A DNA stretch of 64,000 nucleotides from Streptomyces sp. NBC_01707. GTDB taxonomy: Bacteria > Actinomycetota > Actinomycetes > Streptomycetales > Streptomycetaceae. Below are positions 52,263-61,034 of the stretch, piece after piece (position 1 is the stretch's first letter; every line of letters begins with the position of its first letter). Below the pieces are notes generated by a model. It was not told the DNA's origin, made no database searches, and saw nothing but the letters and a program-made list of their open reading frames with translations. Made by a program: the position numbers and the translations under genes. The stretch lies in contig NZ_CP109190.1 in assembly GCF_041438805.1 (NCBI RefSeq), positions 8,866,001-8,930,000 of the forward strand, in the 5' to 3' direction.

Positions 52263-53420
52263 ATGAACCGTTTGACGACGTCACAGGGCGGGTTCGACCT
52301 CGCCCGCTTCCCCGAGCACCCGCGCGACCCGTTCCGCGCCTGGGACGCTGCCGACGAATATCTGCTGCGGCAGCTGGAGGGGATCGAAGGAGCCGAGCCG
52401 GTCGACCTGTCCGGCGCCGTGGTCGTGGTGGGCGACCGCTGGGGTGCGCTGACCACCGTGCTGGCCGGGCACCGCCCCGTGCAGATCACCGACTCGTACC
52501 TCGCGCAGCGCGCCACCCTGGCGAACCTCGTCCGCAACGGTGCCGACCCGGACACCGTGCGTCTGCTGTCGCCCAGGGACACGCCGCCGGAGCGGATCGA
52601 CGTCCTTCTCGTGCGCGTCCCCAAAAGTCTGGCGCTTCTGGAGGACCAGCTGCACCGGCTCGCCCCCGCCGTGCACGCCGGCACCGTCGTCATCGGCACC
52701 GGCATGGTGAAGGAGATCCACACCTCCACCCTCAAGCTGTTCGAGCGGATCATCGGACCCACCCGCACCTCCCTCGCGGTCAAGAAGGCACGACTGATCT
52801 TCTGCACCCCCGACCCGGCCCTGGCCCGTACCCTCAGCCCGTGGCCGCACCGCTACGACCTGCCCGACGGCATCGGCACCGTCTCCGGCCGGACCGTCGT
52901 CAACCACGCCGGGATCTTCTGCGCGGAGCGCCTCGACATCGGCACCCGCTTCTTCCTGAACCATCTGCCCGAGCGCAGCGGCCGGGACCGCATCGTCGAC
53001 CTGGGCTGCGGAAACGGGGTCGTCGGCACCTCCGCCGCGCTCGCCAACCCCGAAGCGACGGTGACCTTCATCGACGAGTCGTACCAGGCGGTCGCCTCGG
53101 CCGAGGCGACGTTCCGGGCCAACCTCGGGACGGACGCCGAGGCCGACTTCGTGGTCGGCGACGGGATGGCGGACGTGCCGCCGGGCAGTGTCGACCTGGT
53201 GCTCAACAACCCGCCGTTCCACTCGCACCTGGCGACCACCGACGCCACGGCCCGGACCATGTTCCACGGGGCGCGCACCGCGCTGCGGCAGGGCGGCGAG
53301 CTGTGGGTCGTCGGCAACCGGCACCTCGGCTACCACACCCAGTTGCGCCGTACCTTCGGCAACTGCACCACCGTCGCCGGTGACCCCAAGTTCGTCGTGC
53401 TGCGCGCCGTCAAGCGCTGA
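52263..53420 (+). CDS. rlmG: RlmG-like 23S rRNA (guanine-N2)-methyltransferase
   Basis: 385 residues. The N-terminal half is a degenerate methyltransferase-like domain (VVVVGDRWGALTTVLAGHRP, VLLVRVPKSLALLEDQLHRL). The C-terminal half is the active class I domain, with SAM motif RIVDLGCGNGVVGTSAALAN and catalytic NNPPFHSHLATT (N-P-P-F, used for exocyclic amines). The layout matches RsmC/RlmG enzymes; by length and order RlmG (G1835) is more likely. ATG 52263. Confidence 0.88.
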   Translation: MNRLTTSQGGFDLARFPEHPRDPFRAWDAADEYLLRQLEGIEGAEPVDLSGAVVVVGDRWGALTTVLAGHRPVQITDSYLAQRATLANLVRNGADPDTVRLLSPRDTPPERIDVLLVRVPKSLALLEDQLHRLAPAVHAGTVVIGTGMVKEIHTSTLKLFERIIGPTRTSLAVKKARLIFCTPDPALARTLSPWPHRYDLPDGIGTVSGRTVVNHAGIFCAERLDIGTRFFLNHLPERSGRDRIVDLGCGNGVVGTSAALANPEATVTFIDESYQAVASAEATFRANLGTDAEADFVVGDGMADVPPGSVDLVLNNPPFHSHLATTDATARTMFHGARTALRQGGELWVVGNRHLGYHTQLRRTFGNCTTVAGDPKFVVLRAVKR

Positions 53421-53523
53421 CAGACGGGACGGGTCCCCGTGGCCCTTCCGGATTCTTGCAACACGTTCTACTGTGTGCGCCGCCGCACACGGGCGACGCG
53501 ACCGCGAGACTCCTGGAGGGGCC

Positions 53524-54714
53524 GTGCACCTCGAATACACGCCTGAGCAGCAGCAGTTGCGCGCCGAGCTGCGCACGTACTTCGCCGGACTCGTTCCCGA
53601 CAACGCCTACAGCAGGTACGACGACCCCGCCGCCCAGAAACGCTTCTACCGCGAGACGATCCGCCGCCTCGGCGCCGACGGCTGGCTCGGCGTCGGCTGG
53701 CCGACGGAGTACGGCGGACGTGGCCTGTCCCCGATGGAACAGTTCATCTTCTTCGACGAGGCCGCCCAGGCGGGGGTACCGCTGCCCCTGATGGCCCTCA
53801 ACACCGTCGGACCGACGATCATGCAGTTCGGCACGGACGAGCAGAAGGCGTACTTCCTGCCGAAGATCCTGGCCGGCGAGATCGACTTCGCGATCGGGTA
53901 CAGCGAACCCGACGCCGGAACCGACCTGGCCGCCCTCAAGACCCGGGCCGTGCGCGACGGCGACGAGGACACCGGCCATTACACGGTCAACGGTCAGAAG
54001 ATCTGGACGACCAACGGCGACACCGCCGACTGGGTCTGGCTCGCCGTCCGTACCGACCCCGACGCCCCGCCCCACAAGGGCATCACGATGCTGCTCGTCC
54101 CGACCGGCGACCCAGGCTACTCCTGCACGCTGATCAACACCCTCGCCTCGCACGACACCACCGCCAGCTACTACGAGAACATCCGTGTCCCCGTCTCCCG
54201 CCGCGTCGGCGACGAGAACAAGGGGTGGCGGCTCATCACCAACCAGCTCAACCACGAACGCGTCACCCTCGCCGCCCACGGCACCATGGCCATCCGCGCC
54301 CTCCACAACGTGCAGCGCTGGGCCACCGACACCAAGTTGGCCGACGGGCGCCGGGTGATCGACCTCGGCTGGGTCCGCACCCGACTCGCCCGCACCCACA
54401 CCCGGCTCGACGCCATGAAACTCCTCAACTGGCAGATGGTCTCCGCCGTCCAGGAAGGCACCCTCACCCCGCAGGACGCCTCCGCCGTCAAGGTCTACGG
54501 CTCCGAGGCGCGCCGTGACGCCTACGCCTGGCTGATGGAGGTCGTCGGCTCGGCCGGACCGCTCAAGGAGGGCTCGGCGGGCGCCGTCCTGCACGGCGAA
54601 CTGGAACGCGGATACCGGTCCGCCGTCATCTTCACCTTCGGTGGCGGCAACAACGAGATCCAGCGGGAGATCATCTCCTGGATCGGCCTGGGGATGCCGC
54701 GCGTGCGCCGCTGA
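53524..54714 (+). CDS. Acyl-CoA dehydrogenase
   Basis: 396 residues. FAD and substrate motifs are AIGYSEPDAGTDLAALKT and YTVNGQKIWTTNGDTADWVW, with the C-terminal helical bundle ending FTFGGGNNEIQREIISWIGL. The C-terminal arginine and nucleotide contacts (GGGNNEIQR) are intact. Members of this subgroup oxidise cyclic, branched or steroid acyl-CoA esters. The GTG start 53524 has GGAGG 5 nt upstream. The catalytic Glu position cannot be fixed by eye. Electrons would go to the ETF encoded at 18.7-20.5 kb. It is a single gene here. Confidence 0.92.
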   Translation: MHLEYTPEQQQLRAELRTYFAGLVPDNAYSRYDDPAAQKRFYRETIRRLGADGWLGVGWPTEYGGRGLSPMEQFIFFDEAAQAGVPLPLMALNTVGPTIMQFGTDEQKAYFLPKILAGEIDFAIGYSEPDAGTDLAALKTRAVRDGDEDTGHYTVNGQKIWTTNGDTADWVWLAVRTDPDAPPHKGITMLLVPTGDPGYSCTLINTLASHDTTASYYENIRVPVSRRVGDENKGWRLITNQLNHERVTLAAHGTMAIRALHNVQRWATDTKLADGRRVIDLGWVRTRLARTHTRLDAMKLLNWQMVSAVQEGTLTPQDASAVKVYGSEARRDAYAWLMEVVGSAGPLKEGSAGAVLHGELERGYRSAVIFTFGGGNNEIQREIISWIGLGMPRVRR

Positions 54715-55247
54715 CCGCGTGTGACGAGGATCTATGGTTGGCACAAAAGATGGATAGTTGGCACCTCTGGACTGACGGGCGATGGGCCTTGTCTGTCGAC
54801 TTCGCGAGGCCGCTGACCTGATGTTTTGGTAGGTATGTCGAGGTTTGGATGCATCGTGCGTGCGTGTCTCCCGCTCGACGAACGAGCGTACGGGATCACG
54901 TAAGGGGAGGTTCTGATCGCAGGCTGTCATGAGCTGCGCCGCGTAGAGGCTCAGCCGTTGACTCAAGCGGAAGTGTTCGCCTCGGCCGAGATCGGATGCA
55001 AGGAGGCCGGGGCCTCGCTCCGGTCATCGGGCTCGCACACAGTGTCCAGCAACGCGCGGGCGCATGCGGCGGGCTGCCAGCCGCGGCTGGTTCCGATCGA
55101 CGAGAAGCCTGCAGATTCCGTGCACTGCCCCAGGCGCTGCTCGACTGTACGGCTGAGTGGGTTGGAGTCCACCAGGTGCCTCGTCGTGGTCGGTCCTACC
55201 GTGGAGGTGTGGCCCGCCTGGGATGGGTGGGGCAAGGTGGAGGCACC
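54715..55247. other. 530-bp gap upstream of the kinase gene
   Basis: Lower GC than the neighbours. No gene is recognised; frames have poor codon bias. It contains the GTTGGCAC repeat (54737-54764) and marks the start of the second stress island, possibly an insertion boundary. No DevR-like box was seen. Confidence 0.4.
54737..54764. repeat. GTTGGCAC direct repeat, 20 bp apart
   Basis: GTTGGCAC occurs at 54737-54744 and 54757-54764, in an AT-rich patch right after the acyl-CoA dehydrogenase stop. Each copy is preceded by a similar ATGG-containing stretch. Confidence 0.5.
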
Positions 55248-56963
55248 GTGGGCGACAACGGAACTGACCGCTGTGGTGGGGCGCGACGTCGGCTGAGCAC
55301 GTTGCCGGCCGACCTCCAGGGGCGCCTTGATGCCGTGACCCATAGCTCTGCCGGGACGGCCCGGCTACTGGATGCCGTGATGTCGGTGGGAAGGGGACTC
55401 GATCTGCCCCAGGTGTTGCGCCGGATCGTCGAAGCCGCAGTTGTTGTGGTCGATGCCGAGTACGGAGCCCTGGGAGTGGTTGGCGAGGGAACCCGGCTGA
55501 CGCAGTTCCTGCCCGTGGGCGTCACCGTGGAGCAGCGGGAGGCCATCGGCCCGCTGCCAGCGGGGCACGGCCTCCTGGGCGAGCTCATCCGTCATCCTGA
55601 GCCCCTGCGGCTCGCGGAGCTTGCCGAGCATCCGGCGTCGTACGGGTTCCCGCCGAACCACCCCCCGATGCATTCGTTTCTGGGGGTGCCCATCCGGGTT
55701 CGCGACGAAGTGTTCGGCAATCTGTACCTCACTGAAAAACGGGGCGGTCGTGCATTCGACGCAGAGGACGAGACCGTGCTGTCGACGCTGGCCGTGGCGG
55801 CGGGAGTGGCGATCGAGAACGCTCGCCTGTACGCGGAGACGTGCGATCGCCAACGGTGGCAGGAAGCCAATAGTGAGATCGTCGCGGGTCTGCTGAGCGG
55901 GGTGAACGAGGCTCACGTCCTGCAGATGATCGTCGATCGTGCCTCGCATATTCTCTCCGCGGACCTCGGCGTCCTGGCACTCCCCACGGAGGGTAGGAGC
56001 CTCCGGGTGGCACTGGCGTCAGGTGTGGACGCCGAGATTCATCAAGGTCTGGTCCTGCCACGTGAAGGATCGTTCGTCGGCGCGGCTCTCGATGCGGGCG
56101 AGCCGATCACCAGCCGCGATGTCGGGCACGATCCGCGGATCACCGAGGGCCCGCCGAGGTGGGCGGGGCTCGGCCCGGCTGTCGCGGTCCCGATGATTAC
56201 GGGAGAGCGGACCCGTGGGGTGCTGTTGTTGGCCCGCGTACGGGAGCGTCCTGCCTTCACCACGTCGGAAACCTTGCCCCTGCTGACCTTCGCAGGTCAG
56301 GCTGCGCTGGCGATGGAACTCACCGAACGGCGCAAGTCCGCCGAGCAGATCGCTCTGCTGGAGGACCGGGACCGCATCGCCCGGGATCTGCACGACCTGG
56401 CCATTCAGCGGCTGTTCGCCACCGGTATGACCCTGCAGAGCGTGGTGCGGTTCGTGGATCATCCACAGGCGAGCGAGCGGTTGCTGCGCGCGGTGGACGA
56501 TCTGGACGAGACCATCAAGATCATCCGATCCACGATCTTTGGCCTACGTGCACGCGGACCGGGCCGTGCCGACCAGGGGCTGCGAGGCCGGACGGTGGCT
56601 ACGGTGGAACAGGCCGCACGTACCTTGGGCTTTCAACCCTCCCTGCGGATGGGAGGGCTCATTGACACAGATGTGCCGGCAGAGATCGCCGAGCAGGTGA
56701 TCGCCGTTCTGGGGGAGGCGCTGAGCAATGTTGCTCGCCATGCACAGGCCACGTCGGTGGACATCTCGCTCGTGGTGGGTGAGGGGGCGCTGAACCTCGT
56801 CGTGTCCGACAACGGTGTGGGCATGCCCGAGAACGGTGGTTCCCGAAGCGGGCTCGCCAACCTTGCACGGCGTGCCGAGAAGCTCGATGGCGAGATGAGA
56901 GTGGGGGCGTCGGGGAAGGGTGGCACCCAGCTGAACTGGCGGGTGCCACTGCGGCTGCCCTGA
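55248..56963 (+). CDS. Sensor histidine kinase with two GAF domains (OsdK/DevS-like)
   Basis: 571 residues from GTG 55248 (GGAGG 4 nt upstream). The order is GAF-A (residues 45-195), GAF-B (215-355), HisKA_3 with the phospho-accepting His382 (RDRIARDLHDLAIQRLF), and HATPase_c with N-box GEALSNVARHAQ (Asn about 494) and D-box SDNGVGMPENGG. GAF-A contains PPNHPPMHSFLGVPIRVRDE and, 22 residues after the first His, the Tyr of GNLYLTEK. This spacing equals that of heme ligand His149 and distal Tyr171 in M. tuberculosis DevS (from memory), so a gas- or redox-sensing heme is plausible. It lies tail-to-tail with the response regulator at 56982. It is the only intact kinase in the window for two paralogous regulators. 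Confidence 0.92.
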   Translation: MGDNGTDRCGGARRRLSTLPADLQGRLDAVTHSSAGTARLLDAVMSVGRGLDLPQVLRRIVEAAVVVVDAEYGALGVVGEGTRLTQFLPVGVTVEQREAIGPLPAGHGLLGELIRHPEPLRLAELAEHPASYGFPPNHPPMHSFLGVPIRVRDEVFGNLYLTEKRGGRAFDAEDETVLSTLAVAAGVAIENARLYAETCDRQRWQEANSEIVAGLLSGVNEAHVLQMIVDRASHILSADLGVLALPTEGRSLRVALASGVDAEIHQGLVLPREGSFVGAALDAGEPITSRDVGHDPRITEGPPRWAGLGPAVAVPMITGERTRGVLLLARVRERPAFTTSETLPLLTFAGQAALAMELTERRKSAEQIALLEDRDRIARDLHDLAIQRLFATGMTLQSVVRFVDHPQASERLLRAVDDLDETIKIIRSTIFGLRARGPGRADQGLRGRTVATVEQAARTLGFQPSLRMGGLIDTDVPAEIAEQVIAVLGEALSNVARHAQATSVDISLVVGEGALNLVVSDNGVGMPENGGSRSGLANLARRAEKLDGEMRVGASGKGGTQLNWRVPLRLP

Positions 56964-56981
56964 TGTTTCGGGGCCGCACGG

Positions 56982-57695
56982 TTACGTCTGGTGCTGTCCG
57001 GCTTCAGGCGGCGGGGAAGGTTCCGTGGCGTGCGCAGCGATCACGGCTGCCTGGATGCGGCGCTCGACGCCGAGCTTGGCCAGCAGACGGGAGATATCAT
57101 TCTTGACGGTTTTCTCCGACAGGTAGAGGCGCTTGCCGATCTGGCTGTTTGTCAGCCCTTCGCCGATCAGTTCGAGGACGTCCTTCTCCCGCGGGGATAG
57201 CCCGGACAGCGCGTCGTCCCCCTCGGGTTCAGCGGCGGATTCCTCCTCGCGCAGGCTGCTCATCAGCCGTGCGGTGGTCGTCGGGTCGAGGGTCGAACGC
57301 CCGGATGCCAGTGTGCGGACGGCGGCAACAAGGTCAGAACCCTTGATTACCTTGAGCACGTAGCCTGCCGCGCCAGCCATGATCGCGTCGAGCAGCGCTT
57401 CGTCGTCGTCGAACGAGGTGAGCATCAGACAGGACAGCTCCGGCATCCGAGAGCGCAGTTCCCGGCACACGGCGATACCGTCGCCGTCCGGCAGCCGCAC
57501 ATCGAGAATCGCGACGTCCGGGCGGAGCGCCGGGCCGCGGGCCAGAGCCTGATCGGCTGTGCCGGCGTCGCCGACGACCTTGATGTCAGGTTCCGCGTCA
57601 AGCAGATCCTGCACCCCGCGCCTGACCACCTCGTGATCGTCGAGCAGGAACACGCGGATCGGTCTCTGGGTCGAGAACCCCGTCTCGTCGCTCAT
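56982..57695 (-). CDS. NarL/FixJ-type response regulator, DevR/OsdR-like
   Basis: 237 residues. Receiver with D19/D20, phospho-acceptor D65 ([12 protein letters not shown]) and lysine in [11 protein letters not shown]; LuxR-type HTH at about 168-215 ([40 protein letters not shown]). ATG 57695 with GAGGAGG upstream. Close paralogue of the regulator at 3842-4543; in the recognition helix region the pair differs as VKND versus VKNH. It probably activates the surrounding USP, nitroreductase and CBS genes together with its own promoter, since a box-like palindrome lies at 57772-57785. It is convergent with the kinase gene, 18 bp apart, instead of forming an operon. Confidence 0.92.
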   Translation of the reverse strand: MSDETGFSTQRPIRVFLLDDHEVVRRGVQDLLDAEPDIKVVGDAGTADQALARGPALRPDVAILDVRLPDGDGIAVCRELRSRMPELSCLMLTSFDDDEALLDAIMAGAAGYVLKVIKGSDLVAAVRTLASGRSTLDPTTTARLMSSLREEESAAEPEGDDALSGLSPREKDVLELIGEGLTNSQIGKRLYLSEKTVKNDISRLLAKLGVERRIQAAVIAAHATEPSPPPEAGQHQT

Positions 57696-57771
57696 GGTGC
57701 CCTCCTCGCCGTCGAGGGTTGCGCAGTCCCGCCCCTCCGTCATAGTGCGTCCGCACAGGAGCTACGCACCA

Positions 57772-57806
57772 GGGCCGAACGGGCCCACGCTCCGGCCGTT
57801 CAGATC
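57772..57806. promoter_or_regulatory. DevR/OsdR-like box upstream of the second response regulator
   Basis: GGGCCGAACGGGCC at 57772-57785 fits the window consensus. A degenerate copy, CGGCCGTTCAGATC, starts 21 bp further on (57793-57806). They lie 77-111 bp before the regulator's start codon. Confidence 0.5.
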
Positions 57807-57840
57807 TCAGGCACCGCGGCCACGAGTATCGTCGGCATGC

Positions 57841-58716
57841 TCAGCGGGTGTGGGGCACGACGGCCACCGGGCAGGGCGCGTAATGCAGAACCGCGTGATT
57901 CACCGGGCCGAGGTGGAGCCCGTGACGTCCACTGCCCCGCCGCGCGCCGACGACGAGGAGTTCCGCGCCCATAGCTGCTTCGATCAGGGCCTGGTGAGCG
58001 GGCCCCTGTACCACCGATCGCTCGATGACGGCATCGGAGCCAGTGCGGTCCAGCACCGACAGGACGTCTTCGAGGTGTTCCTCGGCCTGTTGGCGGTGGG
58101 CGGATGCCGGGGAACCCGAGAGAAGCGGATGGTCCATGGCCTCGTGGGCGGGGCAGCGCCAGGCCCGTACCGCGATCAGTTCACCTTGACGCGACGCCGC
58201 TTGTTCGAGTGCGAAGCGGGCGGCTGCTGAAGGACCTGCGGCGTCTCCGATCCCGACGACGATGCGGCCGGGCTTCGGTTGCGTGCTCGGCGGGGGCATC
58301 GGAATTACGACAACCGGACAGTGGGACCGGCCGGCCAGGGCGAGGCTGACGGATCCGAGGAGCATCCCGGCGATTCGGCCCCGGCCGCGGGAACCGAGCA
58401 CGACAAGGGCTGCCTCGTGGCTCTCCTGGACGAGTGCGGTCACCGGGTCTTCGGGCTGCACGTCGGCGGCCACGCTCACCTCAGAACGGAGACGTTGCGC
58501 CCGCTCCTGCGCGGAGGCGACGAGATGCTCGGCGAGGATCTGCTCGGCGGGACGCTCGGTGTCGAATGTGGGGCGCAGCCCTTCGTAGTGTTCCCACAAT
58601 GACGCATGGATGACGCGCAGAGGGAGTTGTTGTCGGGCCGCTTCCGTCGCTGCCCAGTCCAGTGCGCGCAGACTGCCCTCTGATCCGTCCACTCCGACGA
58701 CTACAGGGAGCTGCAT
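57841..58716 (-). CDS. Universal stress protein, two UspA domains
   Basis: 291 residues. First UspA domain opens LPVVVGVDGSEGSLRALDWA and has a good ATP loop, GSRGRGRIAGMLLGSVSLAL. The second opens RIVVGIGDAAGPSAAARFAL and ends GARRGSGRHGLHLGPVNHAV. It strongly resembles the USP at 6004-6879. It begins 61 bp after the nitroreductase stop, so the two probably form an operon controlled by the box at 59853-59866. The start ATG 58716 follows GGTGGGAG. Confidence 0.9.
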   Translation of the reverse strand: MQLPVVVGVDGSEGSLRALDWAATEAARQQLPLRVIHASLWEHYEGLRPTFDTERPAEQILAEHLVASAQERAQRLRSEVSVAADVQPEDPVTALVQESHEAALVVLGSRGRGRIAGMLLGSVSLALAGRSHCPVVVIPMPPPSTQPKPGRIVVGIGDAAGPSAAARFALEQAASRQGELIAVRAWRCPAHEAMDHPLLSGSPASAHRQQAEEHLEDVLSVLDRTGSDAVIERSVVQGPAHQALIEAAMGAELLVVGARRGSGRHGLHLGPVNHAVLHYAPCPVAVVPHTR

Positions 58717-58777
58717 CGCTCCCACCGCCTTCCCTGCTCGAACGGCCGCCTGCCTCGGTGGCATACGACCCGAGTTT

Positions 58778-59779
58778 CTACGGCTCGATGGTCAGTACCT
58801 GGTCAAGGGGGCGGCGTGGTGTCCGGGGCCCCGCCGGGCCGTATCCCAGGCGGATGATCATTTGTGCATGTCCCTTGCCGAAGACCGGGTCGCGCAGGAC
58901 CCATCTCAGGTCCGGCCATTCGAGGGGTTGTGTCGCGAAGGAGCTGGACACGTGGTGAAGTGTGGCGGTGAGCAGGACACGTTCCAGGGCCTGCCCGGCG
59001 CGCAGCCAGTCCTCGGGACGGTCGCCCGCGGTGCTCAGAAGAGCCAGCTGCGGCCGGTTCTCGAACAGGACGCGTACTCGCCCTGCGAGGACGGCTGTGC
59101 CTGCGAAATCGCGGACGGTCGCCCTATCGGACGCGTCACGCGGCCCGAACGCGTAATCCGGAATTCCGTCGGCTGGGACCTCTGTCTTTGTGTCCCGGGT
59201 CCAGCTGCGCTGTTCCGCCTCTCGCGCCGGATCCCTGCGGTCGTATCCCTCGGCATCCCGGATTAGTTCGAGCACGGTCTCCAGATGCGTCGGAGTCATG
59301 AAGGCGAAGTCCGCGCCCTCGATGCGGGCCGCTTCGGCGAAGCGCGCACGAATGTCCTCGGGGATGGCCCGCTCATCGAACGGATAGCGGCTGGTATGCC
59401 GATCCCGGATCGCGGGGTGGAGTGCCGCGAGTGCTTCGTCCGCCGGCTTCCGGGCGGAGTCAGCGCGGATGCCCAGGCGTACGACGGCCAGGAGGGGCGG
59501 GTCCGACGGTTCGGGCAGGAGCGTGGTGACGCAGTCCAGGCCGAGGTGGGCGGCAGATACCCGCAGGTTCAACAGGGCCGCGCCGCAGCCGACATGGAGT
59601 CCGCGGGTGGAGGGGTCGGCCTCCGGCATCGCACGATCGAGGTCCGCGCGGAGCGTGAGGGTGCGGCTGGAGCGTTCGTAGCGAAACTGCCAGGGCTGGG
59701 CGTTGTGCATGGACGGCGCGGTGGTGGCATCGGCGACTAGGTCGGTCAATGTGGCGTCGTGGAGCGTTTTGGTGAGCAT
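58778..59779 (-). CDS. Acg-like nitroreductase family protein
   Basis: 333 residues. The N-terminus APSMHNAQPWQFRYE is the FMN-phosphate contact typical of the nitroreductase fold, and the protein has the duplicated layout of mycobacterial Acg (Rv2032), a DevR-controlled dormancy protein. Further landmarks are RDRHTSRYPFDERAIPEDIR and the C-terminal LLSTAGDRPEDWLRAGQALE. Acg proteins bind FMN but lack ordinary nitroreductase activity and may store flavin. The start ATG 59779 has GGGAGA 7 nt upstream. Box at 59853-59866. Confidence 0.9.
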   Translation of the reverse strand: MLTKTLHDATLTDLVADATTAPSMHNAQPWQFRYERSSRTLTLRADLDRAMPEADPSTRGLHVGCGAALLNLRVSAAHLGLDCVTTLLPEPSDPPLLAVVRLGIRADSARKPADEALAALHPAIRDRHTSRYPFDERAIPEDIRARFAEAARIEGADFAFMTPTHLETVLELIRDAEGYDRRDPAREAEQRSWTRDTKTEVPADGIPDYAFGPRDASDRATVRDFAGTAVLAGRVRVLFENRPQLALLSTAGDRPEDWLRAGQALERVLLTATLHHVSSSFATQPLEWPDLRWVLRDPVFGKGHAQMIIRLGYGPAGPRTPRRPLDQVLTIEP

Positions 59780-60071
59780 CGCAGGTCTCCCGGAGAGACG
59801 GGAACAGTCGATGGCCTCTTCAGAATGGGGCGGATCGGAGTCCCGTACCAATGGGCCGTTCGTCCCTCGACAGGGCCGGATGGACTCCCCGGCGGGGCCA
59901 CTGGGTGCTCGATTCTCGCGAGGAGGACGGATGGGGACGTGTTGCCGGACATACGGGACAGCGAACGTCCAGACGCTTGCTCGTGCTTGTCGCAGGACGA
60001 CGCCTCACCGGGGCGGCGCCATGGCGCCGGGACCCTTCGGCTCGGTGCCTGCGGGCAAGGCAATCGCCAGC
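59780..60071. other. Nitroreductase promoter region and CBS-BON gene end
   Basis: Holds the DevR-like box. No gene is seen. Confidence 0.4.
59853..59866. promoter_or_regulatory. DevR/OsdR-like box upstream of the nitroreductase
   Basis: GGGCCGTTCGTCCC, 74-87 bp before the nitroreductase start codon. A weaker GGGCCGGATGGACT follows at 59873-59886, 20 bp away. Confidence 0.55.
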
Positions 60072-60722
60072 TCATGCAGATGACAGGCCTTCGAGTCGGC
60101 AGTCGACGCTGACCACGCCTTCCACGGACTGAGCGAGGCGGGCGGCGACGGGAACAAGGGTGGCGTGGCGGACACGACCGGTGAGCGTGACCACACCCCG
60201 GGTGACATTGACCTTCACTCGGTCCGAGACGGGGAATAGCCGGTTGACGACCTCACGACGAATCTCGGCCGCGAGCTCGTCGTCGGCGCGCAGGAAAACC
60301 TTGAGGAGATCGGCGCGGCTGACGATGCCCTTGAGGCTGCCATCGGCGTCAACGACCGGTAGGCGCTTGACATGCCGGTCGACCATCAGCCGGGCGGCCT
60401 GCGGGAGGGGCGCGTCAGGCTTGACCGTAACGGCGGGGCTCGTCATCAGATCCTTGGCTCGGACCGAGCCGGCCTTGGCGATGTCGCCCAGGTGGTGCAT
60501 TTGCTCGATCATTCCGGGCGCGTGGTCGTGGAACTCCTCCTTCGGGAGCAGGTCGGCTTCGGAGACGACGCCGACGACTCGGCCCTCGCCTTCGATGACG
60601 GGTACGGCCGTGACTTTCCACTGCTCCATGGCGGCGGCAATCTCTTTAAATTCCGCGTCAAGGGTGATGGTGACGACAGTCTTCGTCATCACGTCGTTGA
60701 CGGTGTACCGGCCAGAGGTCAT
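60072..60722 (-). CDS. CBS-domain pair with C-terminal BON domain
   Basis: 216 residues. CBS1 (residues 8-60: VNDVMTKTVVTITLDAEFKE, VVGVVSEADLLPKEE), CBS2 (85-140: AKDLMTSPAVTVKPDAPLPQ, HVKRLPVVDADGSLKGIVSR), and a BON domain (150-210: VVNRLFPVSDRVKVNVTRGV, VTLTGRVRHATLVPVAARLA). Such proteins sense adenosine nucleotides via the CBS pair and are frequent members of DevR/OsdR dormancy regulons. ATG 60722. No clear box was found in its upstream region, so its membership in the regulon rests on context. Confidence 0.9.
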   Translation of the reverse strand: MTSGRYTVNDVMTKTVVTITLDAEFKEIAAAMEQWKVTAVPVIEGEGRVVGVVSEADLLPKEEFHDHAPGMIEQMHHLGDIAKAGSVRAKDLMTSPAVTVKPDAPLPQAARLMVDRHVKRLPVVDADGSLKGIVSRADLLKVFLRADDELAAEIRREVVNRLFPVSDRVKVNVTRGVVTLTGRVRHATLVPVAARLAQSVEGVVSVDCRLEGLSSA

Positions 60723-61034
60723 GGCAAATCCCTCGGTGAGTGTGGGCGAGCGGCCGACTGGTGCCCTGGGGGCGCACAGGTGCCCAACAGCGCGCGCGGC
60801 CGGGGCGGCAGGCGGCTCGTGGGCCGTGGCCGCGGTGATCGGCGACTCGGGAGAATTCCCCGCAGAGGCCCGCTACGGCCGTGGTGTCGAGACGCATCGG
60901 ACGACACGTCGACGAGCGAAGCCTTCATAGCCTCCATGGTTCGCCTCCAACCCCTCACTCGCAGCCTTGCACTGGCGGTAACGGAGCGCGGGAGAGTCCC
61001 GCGGCGTCAGATGGTGCAAGCCGCTCGGTCCCGG
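60723..61034. other. Gap upstream of the CBS-BON gene
   Basis: 312 bp. Promoter region of the CBS-BON gene; no gene, no recognised operator, and no terminator visible for the beta-CASP remnant that ends at 61035. Confidence 0.4.

Noticed and set aside
60723..60960. DevR-like box upstream of the CBS-BON gene
   Set aside because: Several GC-rich stretches (for example near 60735 and 60825) resemble half-sites, but none reaches the palindrome quality of the accepted boxes.
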